64,000 bases of DNA from Chitinophagaceae bacterium UBA1930 (GTDB taxonomy: Bacteria > Bacteroidota > Bacteroidia > Chitinophagales > Chitinophagaceae): the NCBI GenBank assembly GCA_002337145.1, contig DDFK01000001.1:1638733-1702732 (forward strand), given 5' to 3'. The translations under genes and the position numbers were made by a program. The notes under the pieces were generated by a model. It worked only from the letters and a program-made list of their open reading frames with translations, ran no database searches and had not been told where the DNA came from. Positions 8,793-17,040 of this stretch are shown here, in pieces. The stretch's first letter is position 1. The number at the start of each line of letters is the position of its first letter.

Positions 8793-9773
8793 ATGAACAA
8801 GCAATACCCCATATGGCAGTTAATGGCAGAAAGCCTGCAACAGGGCATTGCCGTTATGTTGCTGTATGTGTTACAAAGCAATGGCAGCAGCCCCGGCAGG
8901 CAGGGTTTCTTTATGGCCGTAAATGCCAAGGGGCAAATGGAAGGCTCTATTGGCGGCGGTATTATGGAACACAAGTTTGTGGAAATGGCCCGGCAGCAGT
9001 TAGCGGTTGACAGCACTAAATTGACAGAAGCAAGTGTACGTAAACAGGTGCACGATAAGGCTGCAGGCAAAAACCAAAGCGGCATGATATGCAGTGGCGA
9101 GCAAACCATTGTACTGTACCCCCTAAAGCGGGCAGATATACCAACCGTTGAAAATATTATTGCCTGCCTGGAGAACAATAAAAATGGGCTATTGCAACTA
9201 TCGCCCACGGGTTTGCAGTTTACAGAAACAGTACCAAGTGTCGATTTCTATTTTGAAATGCAACAAGAAGATAACTGGCTGTACCAGGAAAAAATCGGGT
9301 ACAAAAACCGGCTGTACATTATTGGTGGCGGGCATTGTTCTTTAGCTTTTGCCGAACTGATGGGCAGGATGGATTTTTATATTAGCCTGTACGACGACCG
9401 GGAAAACCTGAATACCTTTTTGCAAAACGGTTTTGCACATGAAAAACATATAGTAACCGATTACACGGAGCTAAAGAATAAGATACCACCGGGCAGCAAC
9501 CATTATGTGGTACTGATGACTTTTGGCTACCGTACAGACAGCATTGCCCTGAAGGCCCTACTGGGCAAGCAGTTTAAATACCTGGGCATGTTGGGCAGCA
9601 AAAAGAAAATTGAAAAACTGTTTGCGGATTATAAAAGCGAAGGCCTGGATGAACGTTTATTGCGAAACATTTTTTCGCCCATTGGTTTGCACATCAAAAG
9701 CCAAACGCCCGAAGAAATTGCCATAAGCATTGCAGCAGAAATTATTAAAGTAAAGAACCAGTACCTACCTTGA
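8793..9773 (+). CDS. xdhC: XdhC family molybdenum cofactor sulfurylation/insertion factor
   Basis: 326-aa accessory protein that binds molybdenum cofactor, protects it during sulfuration and inserts it into xanthine dehydrogenase. The N-terminal XdhC/CoxI domain shows GSSPGRQGFFMAV and GSIGGGIMEHKF; the C-terminal Rossmann-like domain begins LYIIGGGHCSLAFAEL and contains MLGSKKKIEKLF and SPIGLHIKSQTPEEIAISI. I place the start at the ATG of MNKQYPIWQ because the family begins close to this point; the 28 in-frame residues upstream are Cys/His-rich and not family-like. The client enzyme xdhB lies 4.6 kb upstream on the same strand. The next gene starts 1 bp after the stop, which indicates co-transcription. 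Confidence 0.9.
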   Translation: MNKQYPIWQLMAESLQQGIAVMLLYVLQSNGSSPGRQGFFMAVNAKGQMEGSIGGGIMEHKFVEMARQQLAVDSTKLTEASVRKQVHDKAAGKNQSGMICSGEQTIVLYPLKRADIPTVENIIACLENNKNGLLQLSPTGLQFTETVPSVDFYFEMQQEDNWLYQEKIGYKNRLYIIGGGHCSLAFAELMGRMDFYISLYDDRENLNTFLQNGFAHEKHIVTDYTELKNKIPPGSNHYVVLMTFGYRTDSIALKALLGKQFKYLGMLGSKKKIEKLFADYKSEGLDERLLRNIFSPIGLHIKSQTPEEIAISIAAEIIKVKNQYLP

Positions 9774-9774
9774 C

Positions 9775-10617
9775 ATGATGGAAACAAGACCGATAATACA
9801 AGTAAACCATTTGTTTACAATACTGGACGATAAACTGGTGGAGCTGTTGTCGTCGCTTACAGCAGATGAGTGGAACCGGCCAACCATTGCCAAGTTGTGG
9901 ACAGTTAAGGATATTGCCGCCCACCTGTTGGATACCAACATACGCAGTATAGCCCTTATAAGAGATAAGTACACAACCACCCCATCAACCAAAATAGAAA
10001 GCTATACCGACCTGGTAAATTACTTGAACACATTGAATGCAGATTGGGTAAATGCCATGCGGCGGGCAAGCCCACAAGTGCTGATTGCTTTGCTACAGGC
10101 AACCGGCCCCAATTTTATTGATGCAATTACCAGTTTGCCCCCTTTGGAGAAAGCACCATTTGGCGTTTCTTGGGCCGGCGAAGAAGAGTCGTACAACTGG
10201 TTTCATGTAGCAAGGGAGTACACCGAAAAATTCATACATCAACAACAGATACGGGATGCAGTAGGCAAAGAGGGTATATTGACCCAGGCATTGTTTCATC
10301 CGTTTATTGATACGTTTATGCAGGGCATGCCCCATACTTTTAGGCATACGGTTGCAGACGAAGGCACCATCGTTAAAATAACGGTTACTACTACCATTGG
10401 CGGCCATTGGTTGGTAGAACGGAAAAATGGTCAGTGGCAGTTGGGCACGGCAGGTGCGGATGCTGCTGTTGCGGCCCATATTTCCATAAACCCCGATACG
10501 GCATGGAAACTGTTTTCAAAAGGTATTACCCCACAGCAGGCCCTTGCACAGGTTACTATTGTTGGCAACCAGGCCCTTGCACAAACAGCTCTTGGCCTTG
10601 TTGCAGTAATGGCTTAA
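9775..10617 (+). CDS. DinB/maleylpyruvate isomerase N-terminal-type protein
   Basis: 280-aa soluble protein with a four-helix DinB-like metal-binding domain (about 10-165) followed by a C-terminal SCP2-like region. The probable metal ligands His50 (DIAAHLLD) and the pair Glu151/His155 (YTEKFIHQQQIRDA) match the triad of the mycothiol-dependent maleylpyruvate isomerase family. Bacteroidota do not make mycothiol, so the thiol cofactor and reaction are unknown; relatives act in thiol transfer or detoxification. It begins 1 bp after xdhC and is likely in its operon, though a link to purine oxidation is only positional. It overlaps the convergent gene's end by 4 bp. Confidence 0.75.
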   Translation: MMETRPIIQVNHLFTILDDKLVELLSSLTADEWNRPTIAKLWTVKDIAAHLLDTNIRSIALIRDKYTTTPSTKIESYTDLVNYLNTLNADWVNAMRRASPQVLIALLQATGPNFIDAITSLPPLEKAPFGVSWAGEEESYNWFHVAREYTEKFIHQQQIRDAVGKEGILTQALFHPFIDTFMQGMPHTFRHTVADEGTIVKITVTTTIGGHWLVERKNGQWQLGTAGADAAVAAHISINPDTAWKLFSKGITPQQALAQVTIVGNQALAQTALGLVAVMA

Positions 10618-11546
10618 AAATTAAGGTACACACCCACTTCTGCATAAAAGGTATTGGCCAGTTTCTTTTCAGAATCGGGTGTACTGTCTGTAGTAACCGT
10701 TTGTGCCGGGGTTGATGGGTTGCGGAATTTTATGACAGATGTGGTGGAGGTATAAATAGGATTCCTGGGTATGGACAGCGTGGGCGTAAAATAGACACCC
10801 CATTTTTTTGCATCATAACTTACCGGCAAGCTCAGCTCATAATCCATTAAAGTAAGCTTGCTGGTTTGTGTATTGGTTATAAGCGTAGTGGAGTTTACAG
10901 AGAGGATCAACGGATTTTTCCTGATGGCTTTTTTGCCCACGGTTTTATTGGTATAACCTTCATAAAAGTTCAACGTACTCATGTTCAGCAGGGCCGTTGG
11001 TGTTATGGTCCATTGCTTATCTTTCTCTCCAAAATAAAAAGAGTGGTCCAACGAAAAGTTCACGCCAAAATCCGTTTTGTGGGCAAAAGAAATATCGGCA
11101 CCCCCATGCAGTTGCACAAAACCAAAATCGTAGGCAAGACCCGTACCCAGGCTTGCACCAATATCGCTTGACACGTTATTGCTAGAGTCGTTGTAAAAAG
11201 TCTTGTTACCATACACGCTAGCCGTAAAGTTCTTTTTAATGGTAAAGTCATAACCCGCATCCAAACTAAAATAGTCAACCCGTTTGTCTTTTGTGGCATA
11301 GGCAACAGAGGCACTGGCATAAAAACCACTCTTGCTACAGTAGCTGATGGAAGGCGTTATATAGGGCAACAACATAGAGTCCTTACGGCCCAGGTAAACC
11401 GAGTTGTTTACATAGTTCAGCTCCGCTTTAAAATGCGATTTTGTTTCGGTATCAGTGGTATCGGTTGTTTTTTCCTGTGCCGATGTGGCAAGGGCCATAG
11501 TACAACAGAGGACAAACAATAATAGCGTCTTTATACGGGTAACCAT
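10614..11546 (-). CDS. Predicted outer-membrane beta-barrel protein
   Basis: 310-aa exported protein. An N-terminal signal peptide (about 1-23, ending ATSAQ) precedes a mature chain rich in alternating hydrophobic/polar strands (SGFYASASVAYATK, FTASVYGNKTFYND, LAYDFGFVQLHGGAD) and ending in an aromatic residue (VGVYLNF), the usual terminal barrel strand. No conserved family name was recognised; function unknown. It ends against the convergent DinB-like gene with a 4-bp overlap of stop regions. Confidence 0.75.
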   Translation of the reverse strand: MVTRIKTLLLFVLCCTMALATSAQEKTTDTTDTETKSHFKAELNYVNNSVYLGRKDSMLLPYITPSISYCSKSGFYASASVAYATKDKRVDYFSLDAGYDFTIKKNFTASVYGNKTFYNDSSNNVSSDIGASLGTGLAYDFGFVQLHGGADISFAHKTDFGVNFSLDHSFYFGEKDKQWTITPTALLNMSTLNFYEGYTNKTVGKKAIRKNPLILSVNSTTLITNTQTSKLTLMDYELSLPVSYDAKKWGVYFTPTLSIPRNPIYTSTTSVIKFRNPSTPAQTVTTDSTPDSEKKLANTFYAEVGVYLNF

Positions 11547-11669
11547 GGGCAGGGTTTGGGTTTAAAGACGGTAAGCTACATGGATAGTTTAATTTATATG
11601 GCACCTGCAAATAGTTTTAATCTTATTTTCATTTTGCTTAAATTTTTTAATCGCCTGTAAATTTTACGT

Positions 11670-12770
11670 ATGCGTAAAACCTGTTTTGCCAGCCTGCTAT
11701 TGCTGTGCTTTTTTGCACATGCACAACAGCAACCATTGTTTACCGCAAATAAAGACAGTAGTGTTTTTGCATTAACCGAAGCAGGGGCATCGCATCTGGC
11801 ATCGCTGCCGTTAAAATGTTTTGGGCAGGAGTATCCCAACAAAACCAGCCATACCTCTGCAAGCGATAGCGACCATGTATTAACGCCCAAACAATTGCAC
11901 CCCGCATTTTATGGCTGTTTCGATTGGCATAGCTGTGTGCATGGGCATTGGATGCTGGTTAGGTTATTAAAAACATTTCCGCAACTGCCCGAAGCAAAAA
12001 AGATACGTGACGCCATTTCAACAAACATCACGGCAAACAATATTGCACAGGAAATAAAATACTTTGATGGCAAACTGTCCAAAAACTGGGAGCGTACCTA
12101 TGGCTGGGCATGGCTATTAAAACTGCAGGCAGAACTGGTAACCTGGAACGATGCCGATGCCAGGCAATGGAGCCACGCCTTGCAGCCACTATGCGATACA
12201 GTGATCAAGTTATGGATGAACTATTTGCCCAAACAGACCTATCCCAACAGGACGGGCGTACATCCCAACACAGCCTTTGGTTTGGTGCTGGCACTGGATT
12301 ATGCAAGAACGGCAAAGAATACATTGTTTGAGCAAGCCATTGTTCAATCTGCCAAGCAATTGTATCTAAAAGATGAAAATGCCCCCGCCAATTGGGAGCC
12401 AGACGGAACGGATTTTTTATCGCCATCGTTGGAAGAAGCAGACCTGATGCGGCGTGTTTTGACAAAAGAAGATTTTATACAATGGTTTAACCGTTACCTA
12501 TCTACCGCATCTTTGCAGCATTTAATGCAACTGCCGGTTGTAAGCGACAGGAACGACTTTCAGATTGTGCACCTGGACGGACTGTGCTTTAGCAGGAGCT
12601 GGTGCATGAAAGGTATTGCTGCATTATTGCCTGCAACAGACAAAAGGAAAAAGCTATTACAGCAGTCGGCCATCAGGCACCTGAGTGCAAGTTTGCCCCA
12701 TGTGGCAAGTGGCGGCTATGGCGGCGAGCACTGGCTGGCAAGTTTTGCAGTATATGCATTAACCAATTAA
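11670..12770 (+). CDS. DUF2891 family protein, exported
   Basis: 366 aa with a signal peptide (about 1-18, FFAHAQ). The core matches DUF2891: HPAFYGCFDWHSCVHGHWMLVRLLKTFP near residues 75-100, GVHPNTAFGLVLALDYA, DFLSPSLEEADLMRRVL and GGYGGEHWLASFA near the end. The conserved His/Trp/Asp/Glu-rich motifs and alpha-helical spacing suggest an (alpha/alpha)6-barrel, as in glycan-processing enzymes, but no activity is established for the family. A 45-aa membrane protein gene follows after 10 bp and may be co-transcribed. Confidence 0.85.
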   Translation: MRKTCFASLLLLCFFAHAQQQPLFTANKDSSVFALTEAGASHLASLPLKCFGQEYPNKTSHTSASDSDHVLTPKQLHPAFYGCFDWHSCVHGHWMLVRLLKTFPQLPEAKKIRDAISTNITANNIAQEIKYFDGKLSKNWERTYGWAWLLKLQAELVTWNDADARQWSHALQPLCDTVIKLWMNYLPKQTYPNRTGVHPNTAFGLVLALDYARTAKNTLFEQAIVQSAKQLYLKDENAPANWEPDGTDFLSPSLEEADLMRRVLTKEDFIQWFNRYLSTASLQHLMQLPVVSDRNDFQIVHLDGLCFSRSWCMKGIAALLPATDKRKKLLQQSAIRHLSASLPHVASGGYGGEHWLASFAVYALTN

Positions 12771-12780
12771 ACAATACATC

Positions 12781-12918
12781 ATGTTTCTATTAACGGATTC
12801 AACATTGCAAAAAGGTAGCGGTGCAGGTGCAGGCTTCTACATCATGGCTTGGCTGCCACTGGCCGTAATCATTGTTTTTGCAGTAAGGGGCATTATGCAA
12901 CAAAGAAAAAAACAATAA
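12781..12918 (+). CDS. Small single-pass membrane protein (45 aa)
   Basis: ATG to TAA encodes 45 aa: a short polar Gly-rich N-terminus (QKGSGAGAG), one hydrophobic helix (FYIMAWLPLAVIIVFAV) and a basic tail (RGIMQQRKKQ), which gives a clean N-out/C-in topology. The frame follows the DUF2891 stop by only 10 bp. No homologue recognised. It resembles many unannotated small membrane proteins; conservation would settle it. Confidence 0.5.
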   Translation: MFLLTDSTLQKGSGAGAGFYIMAWLPLAVIIVFAVRGIMQQRKKQ

Positions 12919-13063
12919 CCTCTGCCCTTGGGTGACAGTCATTTTTTGTATGTTTTCCATTTAAGCCAAGTTGCGATCAAAGCGTTTTTATTTTGCATAT
13001 CTTTATGCAACAGCCCCCGTGGCAATAAGCAACCCGCAATTAGCTAACCTTAAATAAACAGCA

Positions 13064-13459
13064 ATGACTGACTCTAGATTTAGAGTGTTGGTTGTAGACA
13101 ACCTATCCTCTGCACGCAATATCATGATTAACCAGCTACACGAAATCGGCTACCCCAATACCAAACAGGCAGAAGATGGCTTACAGGCCTTGATAAAACT
13201 GAGGATTGAACAGTTTGACCTGGTAATTGCAGACAGTGAGATGCCAGTAATGGACGGTTTTACCCTGGTGCAGGAAATGCGTGCCGACAAAGCTTTGGCA
13301 TCTGTGCCGATATTGATTGCTTTTGCAGAGGCCAAAAAAGAAAACATTATTGCCGGTATACAGGCCGGGGCCAACGGGTATATTTTTAAACCTTTTACTG
13401 CAGCCACACTAAATGAAAAAATTACCAAAATCCTTGACCACATCAACAGGGGCGGTTAG
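13064..13459 (+). CDS. CheY-like single-domain response regulator, degenerate active site
   Basis: 131-aa receiver domain with no output domain, colinear with E. coli CheY. The phosphoacceptor Asp57 (VIADSEMPVMDG), Tyr106 and Lys109 (GYIFKP) are kept. The acidic pair is Asp12-Asn13 instead of Asp-Asp, and the switch Thr/Ser87 is Phe (LIAFAEAKKENI). Loss of one Mg-binding acid and of the switch hydroxyl would be expected to alter or abolish normal phosphorylation switching. The stretch AEAKKENIIAGIQAGANGYIFKPFTAATL is otherwise very CheY-like. No kinase or chemotaxis gene lies nearby. Confidence 0.85.
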   Translation: MTDSRFRVLVVDNLSSARNIMINQLHEIGYPNTKQAEDGLQALIKLRIEQFDLVIADSEMPVMDGFTLVQEMRADKALASVPILIAFAEAKKENIIAGIQAGANGYIFKPFTAATLNEKITKILDHINRGG

Positions 13460-13503
13460 CCTTTCACTTTTGTATGGGCATGCCAATTGTTGGGCAAATA
13501 AAA

Positions 13504-13555
13504 AACCTGTGGCCGGTATCCATTGCCGTTTGGCAAATGAATACAGCCACAGGTT
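13504..13555 (-). terminator. Terminator downstream of osmC
   Basis: A 10-bp perfect stem (AACCTGTGGC / GCCACAGGTT) encloses a smaller hairpin (ATTGCCG / ...GGCAAAT) and is followed on the minus strand by a U-rich run (AAAAA on the plus strand). Confidence 0.55.
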
Positions 13556-13569
13556 ATGAACAATATCAA

Positions 13570-13983
13570 TTAGGCCTCTAAAGTAGCTTCGCTGGAAATG
13601 GCCGTGTTCAGCAATTTGCTGATTGGGCAATTGGCTTCTGCATCCTTTACACTTGCCTGAAACTTTGCATCGTCAATACCAGGCACTTTTGCCTTTACAA
13701 TCAAATGGCTTTTTGTAATGGCACCGTTCTCAAAAGTTATCTCGCATTTTGTTTCCAGCGTGTCTGGTGTAAAACCGGCTTCGCCCAAAACAAAACTCAG
13801 CTTCATGGTAAAGCATCCTGCATGTGCAGCTGCTACCAGTTCTTCCGGGTTGGTACCAACGCCTTCTGCAAAACGGGAGTTGAAGGAATACTGTGTCTTG
13901 TTCAATGTAGTGCTTTGTGTGGTAAGGTTGCCATTGCCTTCTTTACCAGAGCCGTTCCAAACGGCAGTTGCATTGCGTATCAT
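13570..13983 (-). CDS. osmC: OsmC family peroxiredoxin
   Basis: 137-aa thiol peroxidase of the OsmC/Ohr superfamily that reduces organic hydroperoxides or lipid peroxides. The redox pair is Cys57 (AAAHAGCFTM) and Cys119 (DAEANCPISKLL), with the supporting GTNPEELVAAAHA motif characteristic of OsmC. Length is standard. It is monocistronic, with its own terminator, and faces pnuC divergently. Confidence 0.9.
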   Translation of the reverse strand: MIRNATAVWNGSGKEGNGNLTTQSTTLNKTQYSFNSRFAEGVGTNPEELVAAAHAGCFTMKLSFVLGEAGFTPDTLETKCEITFENGAITKSHLIVKAKVPGIDDAKFQASVKDAEANCPISKLLNTAISSEATLEA

Positions 13984-14036
13984 GGTGTGTTTTTTAATTG
14001 AATAATGAACTGCAAGTTATGGAATGATGTAGAGAT

Positions 14037-14044
14037 TACCTTTG
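14037..14044 (+). promoter_or_regulatory. Bacteroidota-type -7 element for pnuC
   Basis: TACCTTTG matches the TAnnTTTG consensus exactly. Its predicted start site lies about 13 bp before the TTG codon proposed for pnuC, which supports that start. No clear -33 TTG was found at ideal spacing. Confidence 0.4.
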
Positions 14045-14064
14045 AATAAATCGTTACGAATATT

Positions 14065-14676
14065 TTGGGCCTACACTACATCTATCACCAACTTATCAGC
14101 GGTATTCAGCAAACAAAATGGCAGGAATTTGTTGCCGTGGTTTTTGGTATTGCCAGCGTACTGTTTTCAAGAAAAGAAAATATTTTGGTGTACCCCACAG
14201 GCATCATCAATACGGTTATGTACACCTGGTTCTGTTTTGGTTGGTGGAACCTGTATGCAGAAGGCAGCCTGAATTGCTATTATACCATCATGAGCATGTA
14301 TGGCTGGTATGCATGGAGCAGGCATAAGGATGGCACATCGCTTGCCATTACTGTAAACACAAAAAAAGACTGGGTAATAAGCATTGGTTTTTTTGCCATT
14401 AGTTGGGCAGTGCTGTTTGTAGTGCTTAAAAAATATACCAATAGCAGCGTGCCCTGGGGCGATTCGTTTGCATCGGCAGCGGCCTATACGGCCATGTGGC
14501 AAATGGCACGCAAAAAAGTGGAGAACTGGATATGGTGGATACTGACCAACATTGCATCCATACCACTGTACTTTTACAAGCACGCCGTATTTACCAGTTT
14601 TCAATACCTGGTGTTTTTAGTTTTGGCCACCGCAGGATGGATCGAATGGAGAAAGAAAGTAAAACAAGCAAAATAG
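14065..14676 (+). CDS. pnuC: Nicotinamide riboside transporter PnuC
   Basis: 203-aa, seven-helix inner-membrane facilitator for nicotinamide riboside. The family features are clear: WQEFVAVVFGIASVLFSRKENILVYPTGIINT, then WWNLYAEGSLNCYYTIMSMYGWYAW, and NWIWWILTNIASIPLYFYK. No ATG is available in frame upstream (a stop lies at 14047-14049), so translation most likely starts at the TTG codon 14065. The ribosylnicotinamide kinase gene begins 1 bp after its stop, so uptake and trapping by phosphorylation are coupled, which favours NR over thiamine as substrate. Confidence 0.93.
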   Translation: MGLHYIYHQLISGIQQTKWQEFVAVVFGIASVLFSRKENILVYPTGIINTVMYTWFCFGWWNLYAEGSLNCYYTIMSMYGWYAWSRHKDGTSLAITVNTKKDWVISIGFFAISWAVLFVVLKKYTNSSVPWGDSFASAAAYTAMWQMARKKVENWIWWILTNIASIPLYFYKHAVFTSFQYLVFLVLATAGWIEWRKKVKQAK

Positions 14677-14677
14677 G

Positions 14678-15277
14678 ATGGAGCAGCAGCATATAAAAAA
14701 GATTGTAGTGATTGGGCCAGAAAGCACAGGCAAAAGCACTTTGTGCGAACAGCTTGCACAGCATTACGGCACGCAATGGTGCCCCGAGTTTGCAAGGGAA
14801 TATTTAACAACACATGGCACTGCTTATAATTTTGATGACTTGTTGGCAATTGCAAAAGGGCAAATTGCCTTGGAGGAACAGTACCTGTCAACAGTTGGCA
14901 ACCAATGGAGTGCTGCAGATAACAACACATGGGTAAACCCAGGCAGCCTGCAGGCCATTGCACTCCCGCCCTTACTGTTTCTTGATACGGATATGTATGT
15001 TATGAAAGTATGGTGCGAATACGTTTTTGACCAATGCCATCAGTTTATACTGGATGAAATTGTAAACAGGCAATACGACTTGTACCTGCTGTGCAATATA
15101 GACCTACCCTGGGTTAAGGACGATTTGCGGGAATACCCGAACGAAAAGCCCAGACAAGAATTGTACAGGATTTATAAAGACCTGCTCATAAACCAACCTA
15201 CACCTTGGGTAGAAATTAGCGGCAGCTATGACGAAAGGTTGGCCACGGCCATAGATGCTGTTAACAAAATACGGTAA
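14678..15277 (+). CDS. nadR: NadR-type ribosylnicotinamide kinase
   Basis: 199-aa P-loop kinase corresponding to the kinase domain of NadR, which phosphorylates nicotinamide riboside to NMN. Walker A is GPESTGKST (13-21); the following CPEFAREYL is the nucleoside-site signature, and a downstream LLCNIDLPWVKDDLREYP segment is typical. The N-terminal HTH and adenylyltransferase domains of the enterobacterial protein are absent, so NMN adenylylation needs another enzyme. Directly coupled to pnuC. Confidence in family high; in naming moderate. Confidence 0.88.
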   Translation: MEQQHIKKIVVIGPESTGKSTLCEQLAQHYGTQWCPEFAREYLTTHGTAYNFDDLLAIAKGQIALEEQYLSTVGNQWSAADNNTWVNPGSLQAIALPPLLFLDTDMYVMKVWCEYVFDQCHQFILDEIVNRQYDLYLLCNIDLPWVKDDLREYPNEKPRQELYRIYKDLLINQPTPWVEISGSYDERLATAIDAVNKIR

Positions 15278-15384
15278 CTGTTTTAACAAACACGGCTACG
15301 CGGTTATCCACTTTAATTAACAACTAAGGTTTTATTAATGCATCGCCATTAAACCTTTGGTTAATTTACAGTCAATAACCCATT

Positions 15385-15876
15385 ATGCTTACACAACAAC
15401 TTACGCAACCTGTTTATCGTGTGTTAAGTGCACACGGCTTTGCCGAAGTAAGGGAAGATGAGGCCTCACTTGCCAAAGCGTTTTTTTCTACCAAAGATTT
15501 CAATGCAGGCGATGCCATTTGCAGTTTTGGTGCAGCCGCTATTTTAAAAGAACCCACCTACCTTACGGTTCAGGTAGGCGAAACGGAGCATATACATTTA
15601 AAACCCGAGTTTCTACAATACATCAACCATAGTTGCGAACCCAATGTGCTGTTCAATACCAGCACCATGCAATTGGAATGTCTGCAACAGATCAAGGCAG
15701 GCGATGAGCTGTGCTTTTTCTATCCCGCTACCGAGTGGGACATGGCACAGCCTTTTGAATGTTTATGCGGAACCAAAAGCTGCATCAAAATAGTACAAGG
15801 GGCCAAATATGTTGCGGCAAGCGTGTTGCAGCGGTATAAGCTTACAGATTTTATACAAAGCATGCTTACCAAATAA
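15385..15876 (+). CDS. Stand-alone SET domain methyltransferase
   Basis: 163-aa protein consisting almost entirely of a SET domain, the AdoMet-dependent lysine methyltransferase fold. Signatures: the pseudoknot motif NHSCEPNV (81-88), the catalytic-tyrosine motif GDELCFFY (106-113), and a post-SET zinc cysteine cluster CLCGTKSC (Cys126, 128, 133). The N-terminus lacks the usual substrate-selecting flanks. It lies 15 bp before an ATP-grasp ligase gene, which is followed by an ATP-grasp/SET fusion, so it probably acts in one pathway with them. The substrate, protein lysine or a small amine-containing ligation product, is unknown. A long lead from nadR (107 bp) suggests a separate promoter. Confidence 0.88.
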   Translation: MLTQQLTQPVYRVLSAHGFAEVREDEASLAKAFFSTKDFNAGDAICSFGAAAILKEPTYLTVQVGETEHIHLKPEFLQYINHSCEPNVLFNTSTMQLECLQQIKAGDELCFFYPATEWDMAQPFECLCGTKSCIKIVQGAKYVAASVLQRYKLTDFIQSMLTK

Positions 15877-15881
15877 TTTTG
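15874..15881 (+). promoter_or_regulatory. Possible internal -7 element before the ATP-grasp gene
   Basis: TAATTTTG fits TAnnTTTG and overlaps the SET gene stop, 11 bp before the next ATG. It could allow independent transcription of the two ATP-grasp genes; no -33 element is evident. Confidence 0.25.
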
Positions 15882-15891
15882 CCTTCTCCAC

Positions 15892-17004
15892 ATGAGTATC
15901 GACCTACAACAAATAAAGGTTTGGGTGCTGGCCCCACACTTGGTAACCAACGATGCCAATATTGATTATTATTACGACTTCTCTCAAAGCATTGCAGAAT
16001 ATACAAAAACCTTTGCCGAACTAAACATGGATTGGCAATGGCAACCAGTAACCATGAACGATTTTGAAACGGTTATTGATGGTATTGCCGCAGAAAAAAA
16101 CACATTGGGCAAAAGCGTGGTGGTTTTTAATTTATGCGATGGCGATGAAATTAATGGCACACCCGGTGTATCTGTTATTCACTATCTTGAAAAAAAACAG
16201 TTGACCTATACCGGGGCCGATGCCTTCTTTTACAATATCACTACTTCCAAAATCCCCATGAAACATGCGTTTGATACGCACCATGTTGCCACGCCTTTAT
16301 GGCAAGCAATTACGCAGCGGGAGCAGCACCTGGGCAACCTGTTCAATGTATTGGGTACGCCCATTATTGTTAAACCCTCCGTTAGTGGCGGCAGTATGGG
16401 TGTGGGCATACAAAACGTGGTGCATAACGAAAACGCATTGCAGCAACAGGTAAGCAATATGTTTAATGGATACCGTGGTTGGCAGTTAACAACGGACGGA
16501 GTGATTGCCGAAGCATTTATTGATGGACCAGAGTTTACTGTTTTGATTGTTGGCAATTATACTAGCCCCGAAACTGCCATTGTATATGCTCCTGTTGAAA
16601 GGGTCTTCCATCAGTCGCTACCCGCAACGGAAAAATTCCTTTCGTTTGACAGGCTATGGGAAATTTATGAAGACGAAAGCCCCATGCCCAACGAAGAAAA
16701 TTTTTATGAATATGCACTGCCCGATGTTTCGTTGCACAACAGGATAAAACAGCTAAGCTGGGATGCCTATATGGCCTGCAAGGGTGTGGGCTATACCAGG
16801 GTTGACCTGCGTATGGACAAAAACACGAACCAGTTATATGTATTGGAGGTAAATGCACAATGCGGCTTAAGCGAAGACGAAAACTTTACTTCCATTGGTG
16901 CCATACTAAAGTTCAACAATAAAAGTTTTACCAACCTTGTTGTTGAAATTTTGAACAACACTTTAAGCAAAGCGGCACAAAAGCAAAACTTACATGCAGC
17001 ATAA
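15892..17004 (+). CDS. ATP-grasp ligase, D-Ala-D-Ala ligase-like
   Basis: 370-aa ATP-grasp protein predicted to form amide bonds by carboxylate activation as acyl phosphate. Visible are an N-terminal preATP-grasp domain (VVVFNLCDGDEINGTPGVSV, about 76-95), the phosphate-binding loop VKPSVSGGSMGVG (160-172), the acidic EAFIDGPEFTVLIVG, and the metal-binding VDLRMDK...LYVLEVNAQCGLSED with Glu319 and Asn321. It differs from housekeeping Ddl by long insertions and Tyr/Asp-rich N-terminus, and lies in a SET/ATP-grasp operon rather than with mur genes, so a specialised ligase is inferred. Substrates are unknown. The next gene starts 37 bp after its stop. Confidence 0.88.
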   Translation: MSIDLQQIKVWVLAPHLVTNDANIDYYYDFSQSIAEYTKTFAELNMDWQWQPVTMNDFETVIDGIAAEKNTLGKSVVVFNLCDGDEINGTPGVSVIHYLEKKQLTYTGADAFFYNITTSKIPMKHAFDTHHVATPLWQAITQREQHLGNLFNVLGTPIIVKPSVSGGSMGVGIQNVVHNENALQQQVSNMFNGYRGWQLTTDGVIAEAFIDGPEFTVLIVGNYTSPETAIVYAPVERVFHQSLPATEKFLSFDRLWEIYEDESPMPNEENFYEYALPDVSLHNRIKQLSWDAYMACKGVGYTRVDLRMDKNTNQLYVLEVNAQCGLSEDENFTSIGAILKFNNKSFTNLVVEILNNTLSKAAQKQNLHAA

Positions 17005-17040
17005 ACTTTTTACCATTATCAAAAGCTTTAAGTTAGCAGC

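Noticed and set aside
13984..14064. Thiamine (TPP) or other riboswitch before pnuC
   Set aside because: The leader is too short (about 15 nt after the -7 box) and shows no THI-box pattern.
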